This document shows, piece by piece, positions 33,260 through 41,942 of a stretch of 52,911 nt of DNA. The stretch covers positions 1-52,911 of the forward strand of contig JAHBSG010000028.1 of NCBI GenBank assembly GCA_019639235.1, given 5' to 3'. A program made the translations under genes and the position numbers. This stretch comes from Acidobacteriota bacterium (GTDB lineage: Bacteria; Acidobacteriota; Blastocatellia; Pyrinomonadales; Pyrinomonadaceae). The notes beneath the pieces are model-generated. The model ran no database searches, had not been told where the DNA came from, and saw only the letters and a list, made by a program, of their open reading frames with translations. Position 1 is the stretch's first letter; each line of letters begins with the position of its first letter.

Positions 33260-34147
33260 TTATTTCAGATGTTTCTTAAAGAAAGCGAGAGTCCGCTCCC
33301 AGGCGAGTTTGGCTGAGTCGGCGTCGTAGCGGGGCGTAGTGTCGTTGTGAAAGCCGTGCTGTTTATCCTCGTACACGTAGGATTCGAACTTCTTCTTGTT
33401 TTCGGTCAGTGCGGCCTCGTATGCGGCGATGCCCTCGTTGATCCGTTGGTCGTTCCCGGCGTAGTGAAACTGGATCGGGGCGGTGATCTTCGGCACATCC
33501 GCAACTCCGGCCTGCCTGCCGTAAAACGCGACCCCGGCATTGAGGTCCTTGCCAAGCCGGACGGCTAGCTGATTGACCATTCCGCCGCCGAAGCAGAAGC
33601 CGACGGCACCGAGCTTTCCGGTCGAGTCGGAACGCTTCTTAAGCCACATCGCTGAGGCGACGAAGTCCTCGGTCATCTTCTTGCCGTCAACCGTTCTGAA
33701 CGCAGCGGCTCCTTTCTGCTCGTCGCCCGGATAGCCGCCGACCGAGGTCAGCCCGTCCGGAGCAAAGGCAACATAGCCCGCCTTCGCCAGGCGGCGGGTG
33801 ACGTCCTCAATGTAGGGATTCAGTCCGCGGTTTTCATGGATCACCAGCACGGCCGGAAACTTCCTGCCTTTTGCCGGCCGGGCGAGATAGCCCTTGATCG
33901 AGCCATTGCCCTCGGGCGAAGCGACCGACTCGAAGCCGACCTTGATGTCCTTGTCCTTCGGGTCAACGGTCTGCGCCCAGGCGTAGTTCGGCCGAAGGCT
34001 TTCAAGGATCGCCGCAGCCGTAACGCCGCCGACCGCAAAGCGTGCCGCCCCGCGCAAGAAGGCCCGGCGGTCGATCTCACCGTGCTGATATTCGTGAAAA
34101 AGGTCGAGTAACTCTTGCGGATATTCGTTTGCGGTCTTGCGTTCCAT
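33260..34147 (-). CDS. Dienelactone hydrolase family protein, probably Tat-exported
   Basis: A 295-residue alpha/beta hydrolase. The N-terminus has DRRAFLRGAARFAVGGVTAAAI, a twin-arginine-like motif with a hydrophobic segment ending AWAQ. The catalytic triad is visible: Cys nucleophile in VGFCFGGG, Asp in YAGNDQRI, and His in DKQHGFHND. ENRGLNPYIEDVTRRLAKAGY is typical of the family. Members hydrolyse lactones or small esters, and the substrate here is unknown. I use the ATG at 34147 because AAGGAG lies right before it; the frame is open 12 codons further. Confidence 0.88.
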   Translation of the reverse strand: MERKTANEYPQELLDLFHEYQHGEIDRRAFLRGAARFAVGGVTAAAILESLRPNYAWAQTVDPKDKDIKVGFESVASPEGNGSIKGYLARPAKGRKFPAVLVIHENRGLNPYIEDVTRRLAKAGYVAFAPDGLTSVGGYPGDEQKGAAAFRTVDGKKMTEDFVASAMWLKKRSDSTGKLGAVGFCFGGGMVNQLAVRLGKDLNAGVAFYGRQAGVADVPKITAPIQFHYAGNDQRINEGIAAYEAALTENKKKFESYVYEDKQHGFHNDTTPRYDADSAKLAWERTLAFFKKHLK

Positions 34148-34184
34148 TGTTTCTCCTTGGCTTGAAATGACAACCACCCGCATT

Positions 34185-34514
34185 TCACTTTCGCTTTTCG
34201 ATAGTGTCTGTATATGCGGACATTAAAGCTTCACGAACGATCGTCGGTTCAACCTCATCCAGCACGAACGTCGTCGCCCCTTTCTCACCCCATTTGTTGG
34301 CAACAGGATAGATATGGCTCGTGTCTATTTTGCAGAAAGTCTTCTGTTCTTCCGGTGTAAGAAAAATGTTCGCCGTGTTGTCCTTGTCGAAATAGGTAGC
34401 GAACATTCGTCGCTTGGCGATCTTGAAACCGATACGTTCAAAATGCGGGACCGTTTCGGTTCCAGCGAACTCAAGCGCCATTGTCCGAAATTCATCTCCG
34501 GTCATTTTCGGCAT
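34185..34514 (-). CDS. MmcQ/YjbR family protein
   Basis: About 109 residues. TGDEFRTMALEFAGTETVPHFERIGFKIAKRRMFATYF and later NKWGEKGATTFVLDEVEPTIVREALMSAY follow the MmcQ/YjbR (CyaY-like fold) pattern, proteins of unclear function that have been proposed to bind DNA. The start is at the ATG 34514 or 34505; both overlap the end of the small gene at 34492, which suggests coupled translation. It is the last of a three-gene minus-strand set (34704, 34492, 34185). Confidence 0.75.
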   Translation of the reverse strand: MPKMTGDEFRTMALEFAGTETVPHFERIGFKIAKRRMFATYFDKDNTANIFLTPEEQKTFCKIDTSHIYPVANKWGEKGATTFVLDEVEPTIVREALMSAYTDTIEKRK

Positions 34515-34707
34515 CCTTTGCGGCGTAGTTGGCAAGGGCTTCTACCCGCGTTGCGCCAAAGGCGTAGCAGTCGCTTTCTTCCATGCTCACGAACTCCGGC
34601 CCGATAACGCAATATTGGCCGCCGTCTTGGAAGATCAGCGTGCCGCCCGGCCCGCTCTCCGATTGAAGGTCGGGGTCGCGGAGCATCATTTGAAACTCGG
34701 GCGTCAT
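34492..34707 (-). CDS. Small hypothetical protein
   Basis: 71 residues, acidic, with no membrane segment. It begins inside the last codons of the gene at 34704 (ATGA overlap) and ends inside the start of the MmcQ gene, so it is embedded in a tight three-gene operon. FQDGGQYCVIGPEFVSMEES is beta-rich, and the last third is helical (TRVEALANYAAKDAEN). I do not recognise a family. It is probably a real gene because of the double overlap. Confidence 0.6.
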   Translation of the reverse strand: MTPEFQMMLRDPDLQSESGPGGTLIFQDGGQYCVIGPEFVSMEESDCYAFGATRVEALANYAAKDAENDRR

Positions 34708-35072
34708 TTCGCGGCCCGCTTTGCGCTCCAGGGCTCTTCAGCACGGCCGCTGAAGGAGACATTGCCCGCCATCGCTTCGCCATCGACCTTGCCGCTGAAT
34801 GTAAGTGTCAGCTCGTTACCGCCGTAAACGATCGTGTAGCTGAAAGTAATGTCATTGCCCTTGATCGTGCCCGTTACGGGAACGTCGCCGTTCGGCCGTT
34901 TGGCCGTGCCGCTCAGCTTTTCGCCGTCAACCGCAAGCACAAGCTTGAAAGGACGCGGACCGCCGGGCGTGCTGTAAACCACATCCCAGTCACCGGCGAC
35001 TGACGTCTGTGCCTGAGCGCCGGCGGCAAGCATCCCAAGGACAAGAAGCGAAAGAAAAAATGCTCTTTTCAT
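34704..35072 (-). CDS. Exported small beta-barrel-like protein
   Basis: 122 residues with a clear signal peptide (MKRAFFLSLLVLGMLAAGAQAQ). The mature domain is a run of beta strands typical of a small lipocalin-like or streptavidin-like barrel: VAGDWDVVYSTPGG, KLVLAVDGEKLSGTAKRPNG, VTGTIKGNDITFSYTIVYGG, LTFSGKVDGEAMAGNVSFSG. This pattern is frequent in periplasmic proteins of unknown function in this phylum. It heads a minus-strand operon with the 71-residue protein and MmcQ. Confidence 0.7.
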   Translation of the reverse strand: MKRAFFLSLLVLGMLAAGAQAQTSVAGDWDVVYSTPGGPRPFKLVLAVDGEKLSGTAKRPNGDVPVTGTIKGNDITFSYTIVYGGNELTLTFSGKVDGEAMAGNVSFSGRAEEPWSAKRAAK

Positions 35073-35171
35073 AATGTCTCCGTTATATTTCTCATCTTAC
35101 CGCATCATCGTTCCAAAAACGAGAAAAGCTCCGAAGATCGGAGCCTTCCCGTCTAGCTTTTACCGAAAGTT

Positions 35172-35945
35172 TTACTTATCGCTGCCGCGGAAAACCAGCA
35201 CTACACGGCTGCCGCTGTAAAGCGTCAGGCGGTCCTCGAAGATCTCGATGCGGTCGGCGCTTTCCATTGCCTCGAGCATCTTCCGCTCGATGTCATTGCG
35301 GTCGTCCTCGATGCAGGCACGAAGCGTCGCGATCGTGTTCATGAAAGAGAATTTGCCGCCCTCCGCCGAGTAGTTCCCTCCAAAAAGGTTGCAGCCCGTG
35401 TTGCCGCCGGCCGTCTTCTCTTCCGTGTCGAAGTTGATGAAGGCTCCGTAGGTTGCCGCGACCTTCTCATTAGGTCCGATCGTATCGAGCAGCCACTTGC
35501 GGTCGCCGAGACCGAACTTCTGCGGCTCCGGAGCGTCTTCGTTCTTCATGCTGTCAAATTTAAGCACGGCCTTCCTGCCGGCGTAAAGCGTCAGAACCGA
35601 GCCGCGAACGCGGTAACGCGTAACGCCCTTCATCGCGTCCAAGAATTCCTGTTCGGCTTCCATCAGCCCTTGGCAGAACATCCGCGTCGAGCCCATGCCG
35701 CTGAACTTCATCGTGCGGCTTCCGACCGCGGCGCCGCCGAAAAAGCGATTGCACGAGGCATTTCCGCTGACCTGCTTCGCATCCTCGGCAAATTCGATAA
35801 AGGCACGCGAGCCCGAAATGGCTTTCCCGTTCATTTCCATCAGCGACCAGCGCTTACCCGTAAGCGAGGCCGGCTGTGCAACAACGTCGGCAACCGCTCC
35901 AAAAGCAAAGAGCATAGCCACACCGAAAATAATTTGCTTGATCAT
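35172..35945 (-). CDS. Exported protein with two META (HslJ-like) domains
   Basis: 257 residues. A signal peptide ends at VVAQ. Then come two META domains, about 30-125 (LTGKRWSLMEMNGKAISG, NASCNRFFGG, STRMFCQGLMEAEQEFL) and about 145-255 (GDRKWLLDTIGPNEK, NTGCNLFGGNYSAEGG, ATLRACIEDDRNDIERKMLEAM). Each carries the paired Cys of the family. META proteins are periplasmic or outer-membrane linked, and some are heat-shock or motility associated. I use the ATG at 35945 because AGGGG precedes it; the longer frame adds six codons. Confidence 0.82.
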   Translation of the reverse strand: MIKQIIFGVAMLFAFGAVADVVAQPASLTGKRWSLMEMNGKAISGSRAFIEFAEDAKQVSGNASCNRFFGGAAVGSRTMKFSGMGSTRMFCQGLMEAEQEFLDAMKGVTRYRVRGSVLTLYAGRKAVLKFDSMKNEDAPEPQKFGLGDRKWLLDTIGPNEKVAATYGAFINFDTEEKTAGGNTGCNLFGGNYSAEGGKFSFMNTIATLRACIEDDRNDIERKMLEAMESADRIEIFEDRLTLYSGSRVVLVFRGSDK

Positions 35946-36169
35946 ATCTTTTCCCCTGTTCATGGTTCATCCGGCGGCAGGTGCCATTCGGCACACGTCT
36001 GACCGCCACTTAAAGGAACGAACTTCGGGCGTCCGGCTTGCAGGGTATTGTATAATCGTTGCGGTTCGCGGGACAAAGATTTCATCTGCAACCATCCGCG
36101 AACTGAGAGCATCTTTTCGGCGTTGGCCGCGTGGACGGCCGGATGTGCCCAAAACAAGAGAATCGAACG

Positions 36170-36991
36170 ATGACCCCAAAGATCTTCAATAAAATCGCCG
36201 TTGCTGCATTGACGCTCGTGCTCGCCGTTTCTGCTTTTGCCGATACCATCCGGCTAAAGGACGGCAGCATCATTAAGGGCAAGATCACCGGCTTCACAGG
36301 CGGGCGGTTCACCGTCGTCATCGGCGAGGGCAGCCGCCAGCGGACGCTGTATTACTCGGCCGATGAGGTCGAATCGATCGAGTTCGATGCTCCGGGAACG
36401 CTTCCCGCCGCGAACACTGCTTCGCGAAATGTGCCGACCGTTCGGGTCGTTGATAACTTACCGCCCGCGCGCGATACGACCGCCTCAAATCCGCGGGTTA
36501 TCACCACGGATACCACCGCAAATAACCGCTCGCAACCGGCGCCGGTGCCGCCAACAACGCCTCGGCCCACGCCGCTTCCCCGCGAGACCGCGGCTCGAAA
36601 CGACCAGCCCGTCTCGCCCGCACAGCCGATCGAACTCAACGTAAAGGTTCTCGCCGATAACACCGCAAACGGCTGGACGCACTCCGGATGGGTCGTCAAA
36701 AAAGGCCAGCGGATCCGAATAACCGGCAGCGGACAGGTTTCGCTCGGCGCCAACCGCTCGACCGGACCGGCCGGCCGCGATGACATCGAAGACTCTGAAA
36801 AGCTGATGCGTGCGGTTGCGACCGGAGCCCTGATCGCCGTTATCGGTGACGACAACAATGAGTTCATTTACATCGGAGCATCGCGTGAATTTACCGCCCA
36901 ACGCGATGGAGCCCTTTTCCTTGGACTGAACGAGGGCAACCTTGATGACAACACCGGAGCCTTTGACGTTAAGGTCGAGATATTGCCCTAA
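36170..36991 (+). CDS. Exported protein with C-terminal LecA/PA-IL-like domain
   Basis: 273 residues. Signal peptide 1-24 (KIFNKIAVAALTLVLAVSAFA). About 25-70 is a small beta domain (TIRLKDGSIIKGKITGFTGGRFTVVIGEG), and about 75-155 is a Thr/Pro-rich linker. About 158-273 is a jelly-roll domain like PA-IL/LecA lectins (NTANGWTHSGWVVKKGQRIRITGSGQ, GALIAVIGDDNNEFIYIG, LFLGLNEGNLDDNTGAFDV). The Asn/Asp pair near the end (EGNLDDNTG) is where calcium and sugar bind in LecA, so sugar binding is possible. I start at the ATG at 36170, not 36131, because the signal peptide begins there. Confidence 0.75.
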   Translation: MTPKIFNKIAVAALTLVLAVSAFADTIRLKDGSIIKGKITGFTGGRFTVVIGEGSRQRTLYYSADEVESIEFDAPGTLPAANTASRNVPTVRVVDNLPPARDTTASNPRVITTDTTANNRSQPAPVPPTTPRPTPLPRETAARNDQPVSPAQPIELNVKVLADNTANGWTHSGWVVKKGQRIRITGSGQVSLGANRSTGPAGRDDIEDSEKLMRAVATGALIAVIGDDNNEFIYIGASREFTAQRDGALFLGLNEGNLDDNTGAFDVKVEILP

Positions 36992-37104
36992 CCCTCGCCG
37001 AAGTACCACTACGACCGCAGCTGACCGGGTTTGACTCACTTCCTTTCGAGGGTTAACCTGTCCTTTGCCTTCAAAAGCATTCCTTTTTTGCTTTTCTGCG
37101 GTTT

Positions 37105-37851
37105 ATGGATGAGCTTTCTAAGCTGATAGCGCAATACGGCATTTATGCTGTTTTCGCCCTCTGCATGGTCGAAGGCGACATCACCCTTCTCATCTCCGGA
37201 GCTCTCGCACACTCGGGCTTTTTCGGGGATTACAGCTTCTTCAAGGTTTTGTTCTTCGGAACTCTGGGCGGAATGGTCGGCGACCATATCGGCTACGGCA
37301 TCGGCCGCATTTTTCACGAAAAGGCCAAGCACTATCGCTTCTATCAAATGGCCCAGCCGCGGGTCGAACGGCTCATAGATAAATTCGGCGCGTTCGCCAT
37401 CATCATCTCCAAATACATTTACGGCATCCGGGCGGCAATGTGCATCTTTTACGGCATTGGCAAGATGCCCTTCACCCGGTTTCTTTTTCTCGATTTCATA
37501 AGCTGTTTCCTTTGGGTTCTGGTCCTCGCCGGAACTGGCTATTTCTTCAGCGGAGCTATCACGTCGATCATCGGCGACTTCCAGCAGATCGGTATCGCAC
37601 TTTTCTTCGTCATTCTCTTCGCGGTTGTGTTCCTTTATGTGGTCGAACGCTACTGGCTTTCGGAGAAGGTCGAGGAGGCTGACCCCGAGACCATCCACAA
37701 GCTTGAGGAAAAACTGCATCATGTCGAAGAAGTAGCTCAGGAAAAGCTGCACGACCTGACCGAAAGGCTCCATTTGACCCGCGACGCTCATCGCTCCGAA
37801 CCGCCTAACCGCGAGGCTGAACCGGCAAGCACGAAAGCCGCAAAGAAGTGA
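37105..37851 (+). CDS. DedA-family membrane protein (VTT domain)
   Basis: 248 residues with about five membrane-associated helices. It has the DedA/SNARE-associated pattern: an acidic pair in CMVEGDITLLISG, GGMVGDHIGYGIGRIF, KFGAFAIIISKYIYGIRAAM (the conserved basic residue after the re-entrant loop) and FISCFLWVL. DedA proteins are lipid carriers or flippases, including undecaprenyl phosphate recycling, in the inner membrane. The last 60 residues form a charged, amphipathic, probably cytoplasmic tail (TIHKLEEKLHHVEEVAQEKL) that is longer than usual. A palindrome-free 113-base gap precedes it. Confidence 0.88.
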   Translation: MDELSKLIAQYGIYAVFALCMVEGDITLLISGALAHSGFFGDYSFFKVLFFGTLGGMVGDHIGYGIGRIFHEKAKHYRFYQMAQPRVERLIDKFGAFAIIISKYIYGIRAAMCIFYGIGKMPFTRFLFLDFISCFLWVLVLAGTGYFFSGAITSIIGDFQQIGIALFFVILFAVVFLYVVERYWLSEKVEEADPETIHKLEEKLHHVEEVAQEKLHDLTERLHLTRDAHRSEPPNREAEPASTKAAKK

Positions 37852-37940
37852 CCTGCTCGGCTACGCTTTTTTCCGCCGAATAAGCTAAACTACCCGTTCA
37901 CCCCGGCAAGTCTGCTTGCCATCAACAGAGGACATAACTT

Positions 37941-38951
37941 GTGATCATCGAATCTTCCGCCCCGACCAGGGTTGACCTTGCCGGCGGCACTATCGATATA
38001 CCGCCGCTCTTTCTTTTTCACGATGGGGCCGCAACCGTCAATTTCGCGATCAGCCTGCTGGGCAAGTGCCGGATCGAGACGCGCGATGATGACCGCATCG
38101 TGCTCGAATCGATCGACCGCGGCCTCAGCTACGAGACCTCGCTCCGCCGCATTCACGAGCTCCGCCACGAACCGAGGCTCGAGCTGCTCGCAAAGCTCGT
38201 CCATTTCTTTATGCCCGAGGTCGGCTTCAATATGACGACCGAATCCGAGGCTCCGGCCGGTGCGGGCCTTGCCGGTTCCTCGACGCTCAACATCGCTTGC
38301 ATCGGTGCCTTGAATACGCTCGTCGGCGGCCGCTATGCCCCCGAACGGTTCATCCCGATCGCTGCTGCGGTCGAATGCCAGGTGATCCGGGTTCCGACCG
38401 GTTATCAGGATTACTATTCCGCCCAATACGGCGGCCCGGCGTGTATTCACTTCGGTGTCGAAGGGATGCAGCGTGAAGCATTGGCCGTCGATACCGCAGT
38501 GCTCGAATCGCGGATCGCGGTCTGCTACACCGGTGAGCCAAGGAACTCCGGCACGAACAACTGGGAGATCACCAAACGCCACATCGACGGCGACAACGAG
38601 CTCTTCGACATCTTCGAAGGCATTCGCGATGGTGCTTTGCGGCTCCGCGAGGCAATGCTTGCGGCCGATTGGGATGCGGTCGGTGAGATCCTTCGTGACG
38701 CACATCCGCTCCGGAAACGGCTCTCGCCGCACATCACAACGCCGCACATGGACGACATAATTGACACCGCCCTTGCGAACGGTGCGATAGCGGCCAAGGT
38801 CTGCGGAGCCGGCGGCGGCGGCTGCATTGCCTTTTTCTGCGAGGACGGAAAACGCGGGAGCGTCGAACAGGCGATCGCTCAAATGGAGGGCGTCGAGGTG
38901 CTCGGGTGGCGGCTGAACACCGAGGGACTAAGCATCCGAACCTCCGGCTAG
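37941..38951 (+). CDS. GHMP kinase, D-glycero-D-manno-heptose kinase-like
   Basis: 336 residues starting at a GTG. APTRVDLAGGTIDIPPLFLF at the N-terminus, the ATP-binding APAGAGLAGSSTLNIACIGAL near 95-115, and KVCGAGGGGCIAFF near 290 are the three GHMP motifs. The N-terminal DLAGG-T-D-PP pattern is closest to HddA/FKGP-type sugar kinases that act on heptose-7-phosphate or fucose, used for surface polysaccharide. No other heptose gene is near, so the exact sugar is uncertain. The gene stands alone behind DedA. Confidence 0.85.
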   Translation: MIIESSAPTRVDLAGGTIDIPPLFLFHDGAATVNFAISLLGKCRIETRDDDRIVLESIDRGLSYETSLRRIHELRHEPRLELLAKLVHFFMPEVGFNMTTESEAPAGAGLAGSSTLNIACIGALNTLVGGRYAPERFIPIAAAVECQVIRVPTGYQDYYSAQYGGPACIHFGVEGMQREALAVDTAVLESRIAVCYTGEPRNSGTNNWEITKRHIDGDNELFDIFEGIRDGALRLREAMLAADWDAVGEILRDAHPLRKRLSPHITTPHMDDIIDTALANGAIAAKVCGAGGGGCIAFFCEDGKRGSVEQAIAQMEGVEVLGWRLNTEGLSIRTSG

Positions 38952-39031
38952 CCCTTGTCCCCGCGGCCGAGTGGCGCTAATATCGGGGCACGTTCACCAT
39001 CCGGCCTTTTTTTACAATTTAGGAGATCAAG

Positions 39032-39388
39032 ATGAAACGATCCGCTATTATCGTTTGCGTTCTCGTTTGTGTTGCTGCCGCCTCTGGCCAGATCGCTCCG
39101 GGCAAGGTCTTCTGGCGCGGAATGGTCGATGACAAGGTTCAACTCGTCATCAAGGGCCTGACCGTTGAGACCAAGACCATTTCGGGCCGGGCGATGGAGG
39201 CCGGCGACTTCAGCTTTACCGCTCCTCTTCCCCGCGACAACGTAAAGGTCAGCGCTCTGAGAAAGGACGGCCGTGGGACCGTGGCCGTCGTACAGCAGCC
39301 CGATTCCTCAAATGACTTCACCGCGATCGTCGAGATAAGCGACAGCCGCGGCGGTGCCGCCGATCATTTGATAGAGATCTCCTGGTAA
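39032..39388 (+). CDS. Small exported hypothetical protein
   Basis: 118 residues with a signal peptide (MKRSAIIVCVLVCVAAASG). The mature part is beta-rich: GKVFWRGMVDDKVQLVIKGLTVETKTISG, FSFTAPLPRDNVKVSALRKDGRG, FTAIVEISDSRGGAADHLIEISW. It resembles many small periplasmic proteins of this phylum, and I know no function. AGGAG precedes the ATG. The next gene also encodes an exported beta-strand protein. Confidence 0.7.
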   Translation: MKRSAIIVCVLVCVAAASGQIAPGKVFWRGMVDDKVQLVIKGLTVETKTISGRAMEAGDFSFTAPLPRDNVKVSALRKDGRGTVAVVQQPDSSNDFTAIVEISDSRGGAADHLIEISW

Positions 39389-39474
39389 CGCCGACAACGT
39401 GTCACAATCTGCCGCCTCGCGGTGTTTTGGTTCAAGAAAGCGATTTCTTAACTAAAATTTCGGGAGGCATTTTC

Positions 39475-40317
39475 ATGCGTAGATTCATTTCCATTTTCTC
39501 AGTTTCGTTGTTTATGTTTGCATTCGTTCTTGGCTCGGCGGCAACCGAGGCCTTTGGGGCGGGCGATGACTGCAAGAATTATTCGTGGGGCAGCAAGGAA
39601 TCGGCTGCGGAACTCCGCGAGTTCAAGCTGCCGGCAACCGGCCGCGTCGCGGTCGATGCGGGAAAGAACGGCGGCATCTCCGTTAAGGGCGGCGATGTTG
39701 GCGAAGTTCAACTTCGGGCATGCGTAACGGCGTCGGGCGAATCGGCCGCCGAGGCTCAGGGCGTGCTTTCGTCCATCAGGGTCAACACGTCCGGGACGAT
39801 CTCTGCCGAAGGGCCGGCCGACGGCAAGGGATGGGCCGTCTCGTTCTCGCTCGTCGTTCCGCGCAACACCGACCTCGAACTCAATGCCAAGAACGGCGGC
39901 ATCGCCATCAGCGGTGTCGAAAGCAACGTTGAATTTGAAACGGTCAACGGCGGTGTCGCGCTAAGCAATCTCGGCGGCAGCGTTCGCGGCCGAACGACGA
40001 ACGGCGGCGTGAGCGTCAAACTCGACGGCCAGGCATGGCGTGGGAACGGGCTTGACGTTTTGACGACCAACGGCGGCGTCAGCCTCAAGCTGCCCGCGAG
40101 CTACGCGGCAAACATCGAAACGGGAACGGTCAACGGCGGGTTCAAGAGCGACATCCCAGAGCTGAACATAACGACGGAAGATGTCAAAGGTGATTGGAGC
40201 CGCGGCTCCCGTGCAAAACAGATCAATACGTCGATCAACGGCGGCGGCCCGACCATCCGCGTAAAAACAACGAACGGCGGCATCAAGATCAGCACCGCCG
40301 AAGAAATAAAGTACTAA
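39475..40317 (+). CDS. Exported DUF4097-type beta-helix protein
   Basis: 280 residues. A signal peptide (residues 1-25, hydrophobic run then FGAG) precedes a long repetitive beta structure. Turns of G-G-I/V/F occur at intervals of about 15-20 residues (KNGGISVKGG, KNGGIAISGV, VNGGVALSNL, TNGGVSVKLDG, TNGGVSLKL, TNGGIKISTA), the hallmark of DUF4097-like beta-helix or adhesin-like proteins. Function in the family is not established. A GGGAGG ribosome site supports the ATG at 39475 over the upstream start in the same frame. A palindromic repeat follows the stop. Confidence 0.82.
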   Translation: MRRFISIFSVSLFMFAFVLGSAATEAFGAGDDCKNYSWGSKESAAELREFKLPATGRVAVDAGKNGGISVKGGDVGEVQLRACVTASGESAAEAQGVLSSIRVNTSGTISAEGPADGKGWAVSFSLVVPRNTDLELNAKNGGIAISGVESNVEFETVNGGVALSNLGGSVRGRTTNGGVSVKLDGQAWRGNGLDVLTTNGGVSLKLPASYAANIETGTVNGGFKSDIPELNITTEDVKGDWSRGSRAKQINTSINGGGPTIRVKTTNGGIKISTAEEIKY

Positions 40318-40325
40318 GAACAAAA

Positions 40326-40431
40326 AAGCGGTCTGTGTATTCAATTCTTACTCTGTGTCTTTTCTGTGGTAGCTTTCTCTAGCCTTGCGGGCATTACCAC
40401 AGAACGCACAGAAGGAAGACACAGACCGCTA
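40326..40431. repeat. Inverted repeat of the CTGTGTC/GACACAG family
   Basis: AGCGGTCTGTGT (40327-40338 region) and CTGTGTCTTTTCTGTGGTA (to about 40371) are matched by TACCACAGAACGCACAGAAG and GACACAGACCGCT (40394-40431). Most of the sequence between the DUF4097 stop and the purQ stop is this element. A single related arm (GTCTGTGCATTCTGTGGT) lies at about 7400-7415. Confidence 0.7.
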
Positions 40432-40472
40432 CTCTTCCCTGGGTCCCTTCTATTTTTCTTTTCGCACTTTTC

Positions 40473-41168
40473 TTAGTTCGACTGAATTGCCGCCGTCAGC
40501 GAACGAAATATCCCAAGCCCGTCGTTCGAGCCGAGCAGTTCTTCGCAGGCCCGCTCCGGATGCGGCATCATCCCGAGGACGTTCATGTCCGGACTGCAAA
40601 TTCCGGCGATGTTCGACCTCGCACCGTTCGGGTTCGCTTCGGCCGTGATCTCGCCGTCATCCTCGCAATAGCGAAAAACGATCTGGCCATTTTCCTCAAG
40701 TGCATTGAATGTCGGGTCGTCGCAGACGTAGTTGCCCTCGGCGTGTGCTATCGGGATCGAGAGTACGGTCCCCTCGTCGATCTGGCTGGTATATGGAGTG
40801 TTTTTGTTCTCGACACGGATGTTCACATGCCGGCAGATGAAATGGAGCCCCGCATTTCGAATCAAAGCCCCCGGAAGCAGGCCCGCCTCGCAAAGTATCT
40901 GAAACCCGTTGCAGATGCCAAATACGAACTTGCCCTCGGCGGCAAAATTCTTTACCGACTGCATCACCGGCGAAAACCGCGCCAAGGCACCGGCCCGCAG
41001 GTAATCGCCGTAAGAGAACCCGCCCGGAATGATCAGTGCGTCGTAACCGCTCAGGTCCGTCTGCCTGTGCCAGATGAAATCGACCGGCTGTCCGACGTGC
41101 TTTGAGATCACGTGATAAGCATCGTGATCGCAATTAGAACCGGGAAAAACAACTACGCCGAACCTCAT
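40473..41168 (-). CDS. purQ: Phosphoribosylformylglycinamidine synthase subunit I (glutaminase)
   Basis: The glutaminase subunit that delivers ammonia to PurL in purine synthesis. It is 231 residues of class I glutamine amidotransferase fold: [33 protein letters not shown], the nucleophile Cys in [10 protein letters not shown], and the His/Glu pair in GMMPHPERA. Its ATG overlaps the purS stop by one base (TGATG). purL, the third subunit, is not in the window. Confidence 0.97.
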   Translation of the reverse strand: MRFGVVVFPGSNCDHDAYHVISKHVGQPVDFIWHRQTDLSGYDALIIPGGFSYGDYLRAGALARFSPVMQSVKNFAAEGKFVFGICNGFQILCEAGLLPGALIRNAGLHFICRHVNIRVENKNTPYTSQIDEGTVLSIPIAHAEGNYVCDDPTFNALEENGQIVFRYCEDDGEITAEANPNGARSNIAGICSPDMNVLGMMPHPERACEELLGSNDGLGIFRSLTAAIQSN

Positions 41169-41413
41169 CAGGCCTCCAACTCCACTTTGTAGTCCTCGAT
41201 CACGGGGTTTGCAAGAACGTCCTTCGCCAGCCGTTCGGCGGCCTCGCGGGCCTCTTTCGCCGTAGCTCCGCCGTTCACCTCGACCTCAAAATATTTCCCC
41301 TGCCGGACGTCTGCGATATTCCCGAACCCGAGCAGTTCCGCCGAGTGGTGAATGGCCTTTCCCTGCGGGTCGAGAACTCCGGGTTTTAGCGTTACGAATA
41401 CTTTTGCCTTCAT
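41168..41413 (-). CDS. purS: Phosphoribosylformylglycinamidine synthase subunit PurS
   Basis: The 81-residue small subunit linking PurQ and Pur[46 protein letters not shown] covers the conserved strand-helix core, and [19 protein letters not shown] is the typical end. I use the ATG at 41413, behind GGAG; the longer frame adds 12 unlikely residues. Presence of PurS and PurQ shows this organism uses the three-subunit FGAM synthase. It is directly upstream of and coupled to purQ. Confidence 0.95.
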   Translation of the reverse strand: MKAKVFVTLKPGVLDPQGKAIHHSAELLGFGNIADVRQGKYFEVEVNGGATAKEAREAAERLAKDVLANPVIEDYKVELEA

Positions 41414-41552
41414 TTTCGTCTCCGAAATAAATTGTAGATTGTTACGCAAATTCTTGTCATTGGCAACATCTTATGTTAAGTTTCCCGCAGTCTTTTTTTC
41501 TGCGCGAGCTTTATCATTCGCAAACGTCTACTAAGGAGAATCAAAAAGAAAT

Positions 41553-41942
41553 ATGCAGAATATGTCTGGCGGCAAGACCGCCCTCGGGTTGGATACTAAC
41601 GTGGGTGCACTCCTGTGCTATCTTCCGATCTGCTTGGTCAGTCTGATCTACAGCATCATTGTCATAGTTTCCGACAAGGACAACAAGTTCGTCCGTTTCC
41701 ACGCATTTCAGTCGCTTCTGATCTCAGTGATCTATATCGTGCTGATTATCGTTCTTCAGGTCATCGGAACCGGGATCGCGATCGCACTTGAGTCGGCGAT
41801 CATCAGTCTCCTTTTCAGCCTGTTGTTCTTCGCGGTGGTTATTGCCTTCCTCGGTATTATGATCTTCGGCTGCGTCAAGGGATACCAGGGCCAGAAATTC
41901 AAGCTTCCCATTGTCGGCGATATGGCCGAGAAATGGGCCTAA
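41553..41942 (+). CDS. DUF4870 membrane protein
   Basis: 129 residues with three membrane helices and the DUF4870 pattern: VGALLCYLPICLVSLIYSIIVIVSD, FVRFHAFQSLLISVIYIV, and a third hydrophobic region before GYQGQKFKLPIVGDMAEKW. The invariant VRFHAFQS and the C-terminal K-x-P-I-G signature are present. The role of the family is unknown. It has a Tic20-like layout. A good AAGGAG ribosome site lies upstream (41535). It overlaps the convergent purB stop by four bases. Confidence 0.85.
   Translation: MQNMSGGKTALGLDTNVGALLCYLPICLVSLIYSIIVIVSDKDNKFVRFHAFQSLLISVIYIVLIIVLQVIGTGIAIALESAIISLLFSLLFFAVVIAFLGIMIFGCVKGYQGQKFKLPIVGDMAEKWA

Noticed and set aside
33033..33329. Plus-strand 98-codon frame
   Set aside because: It overlaps the dienelactone hydrolase gene and is built of repeat fragments.
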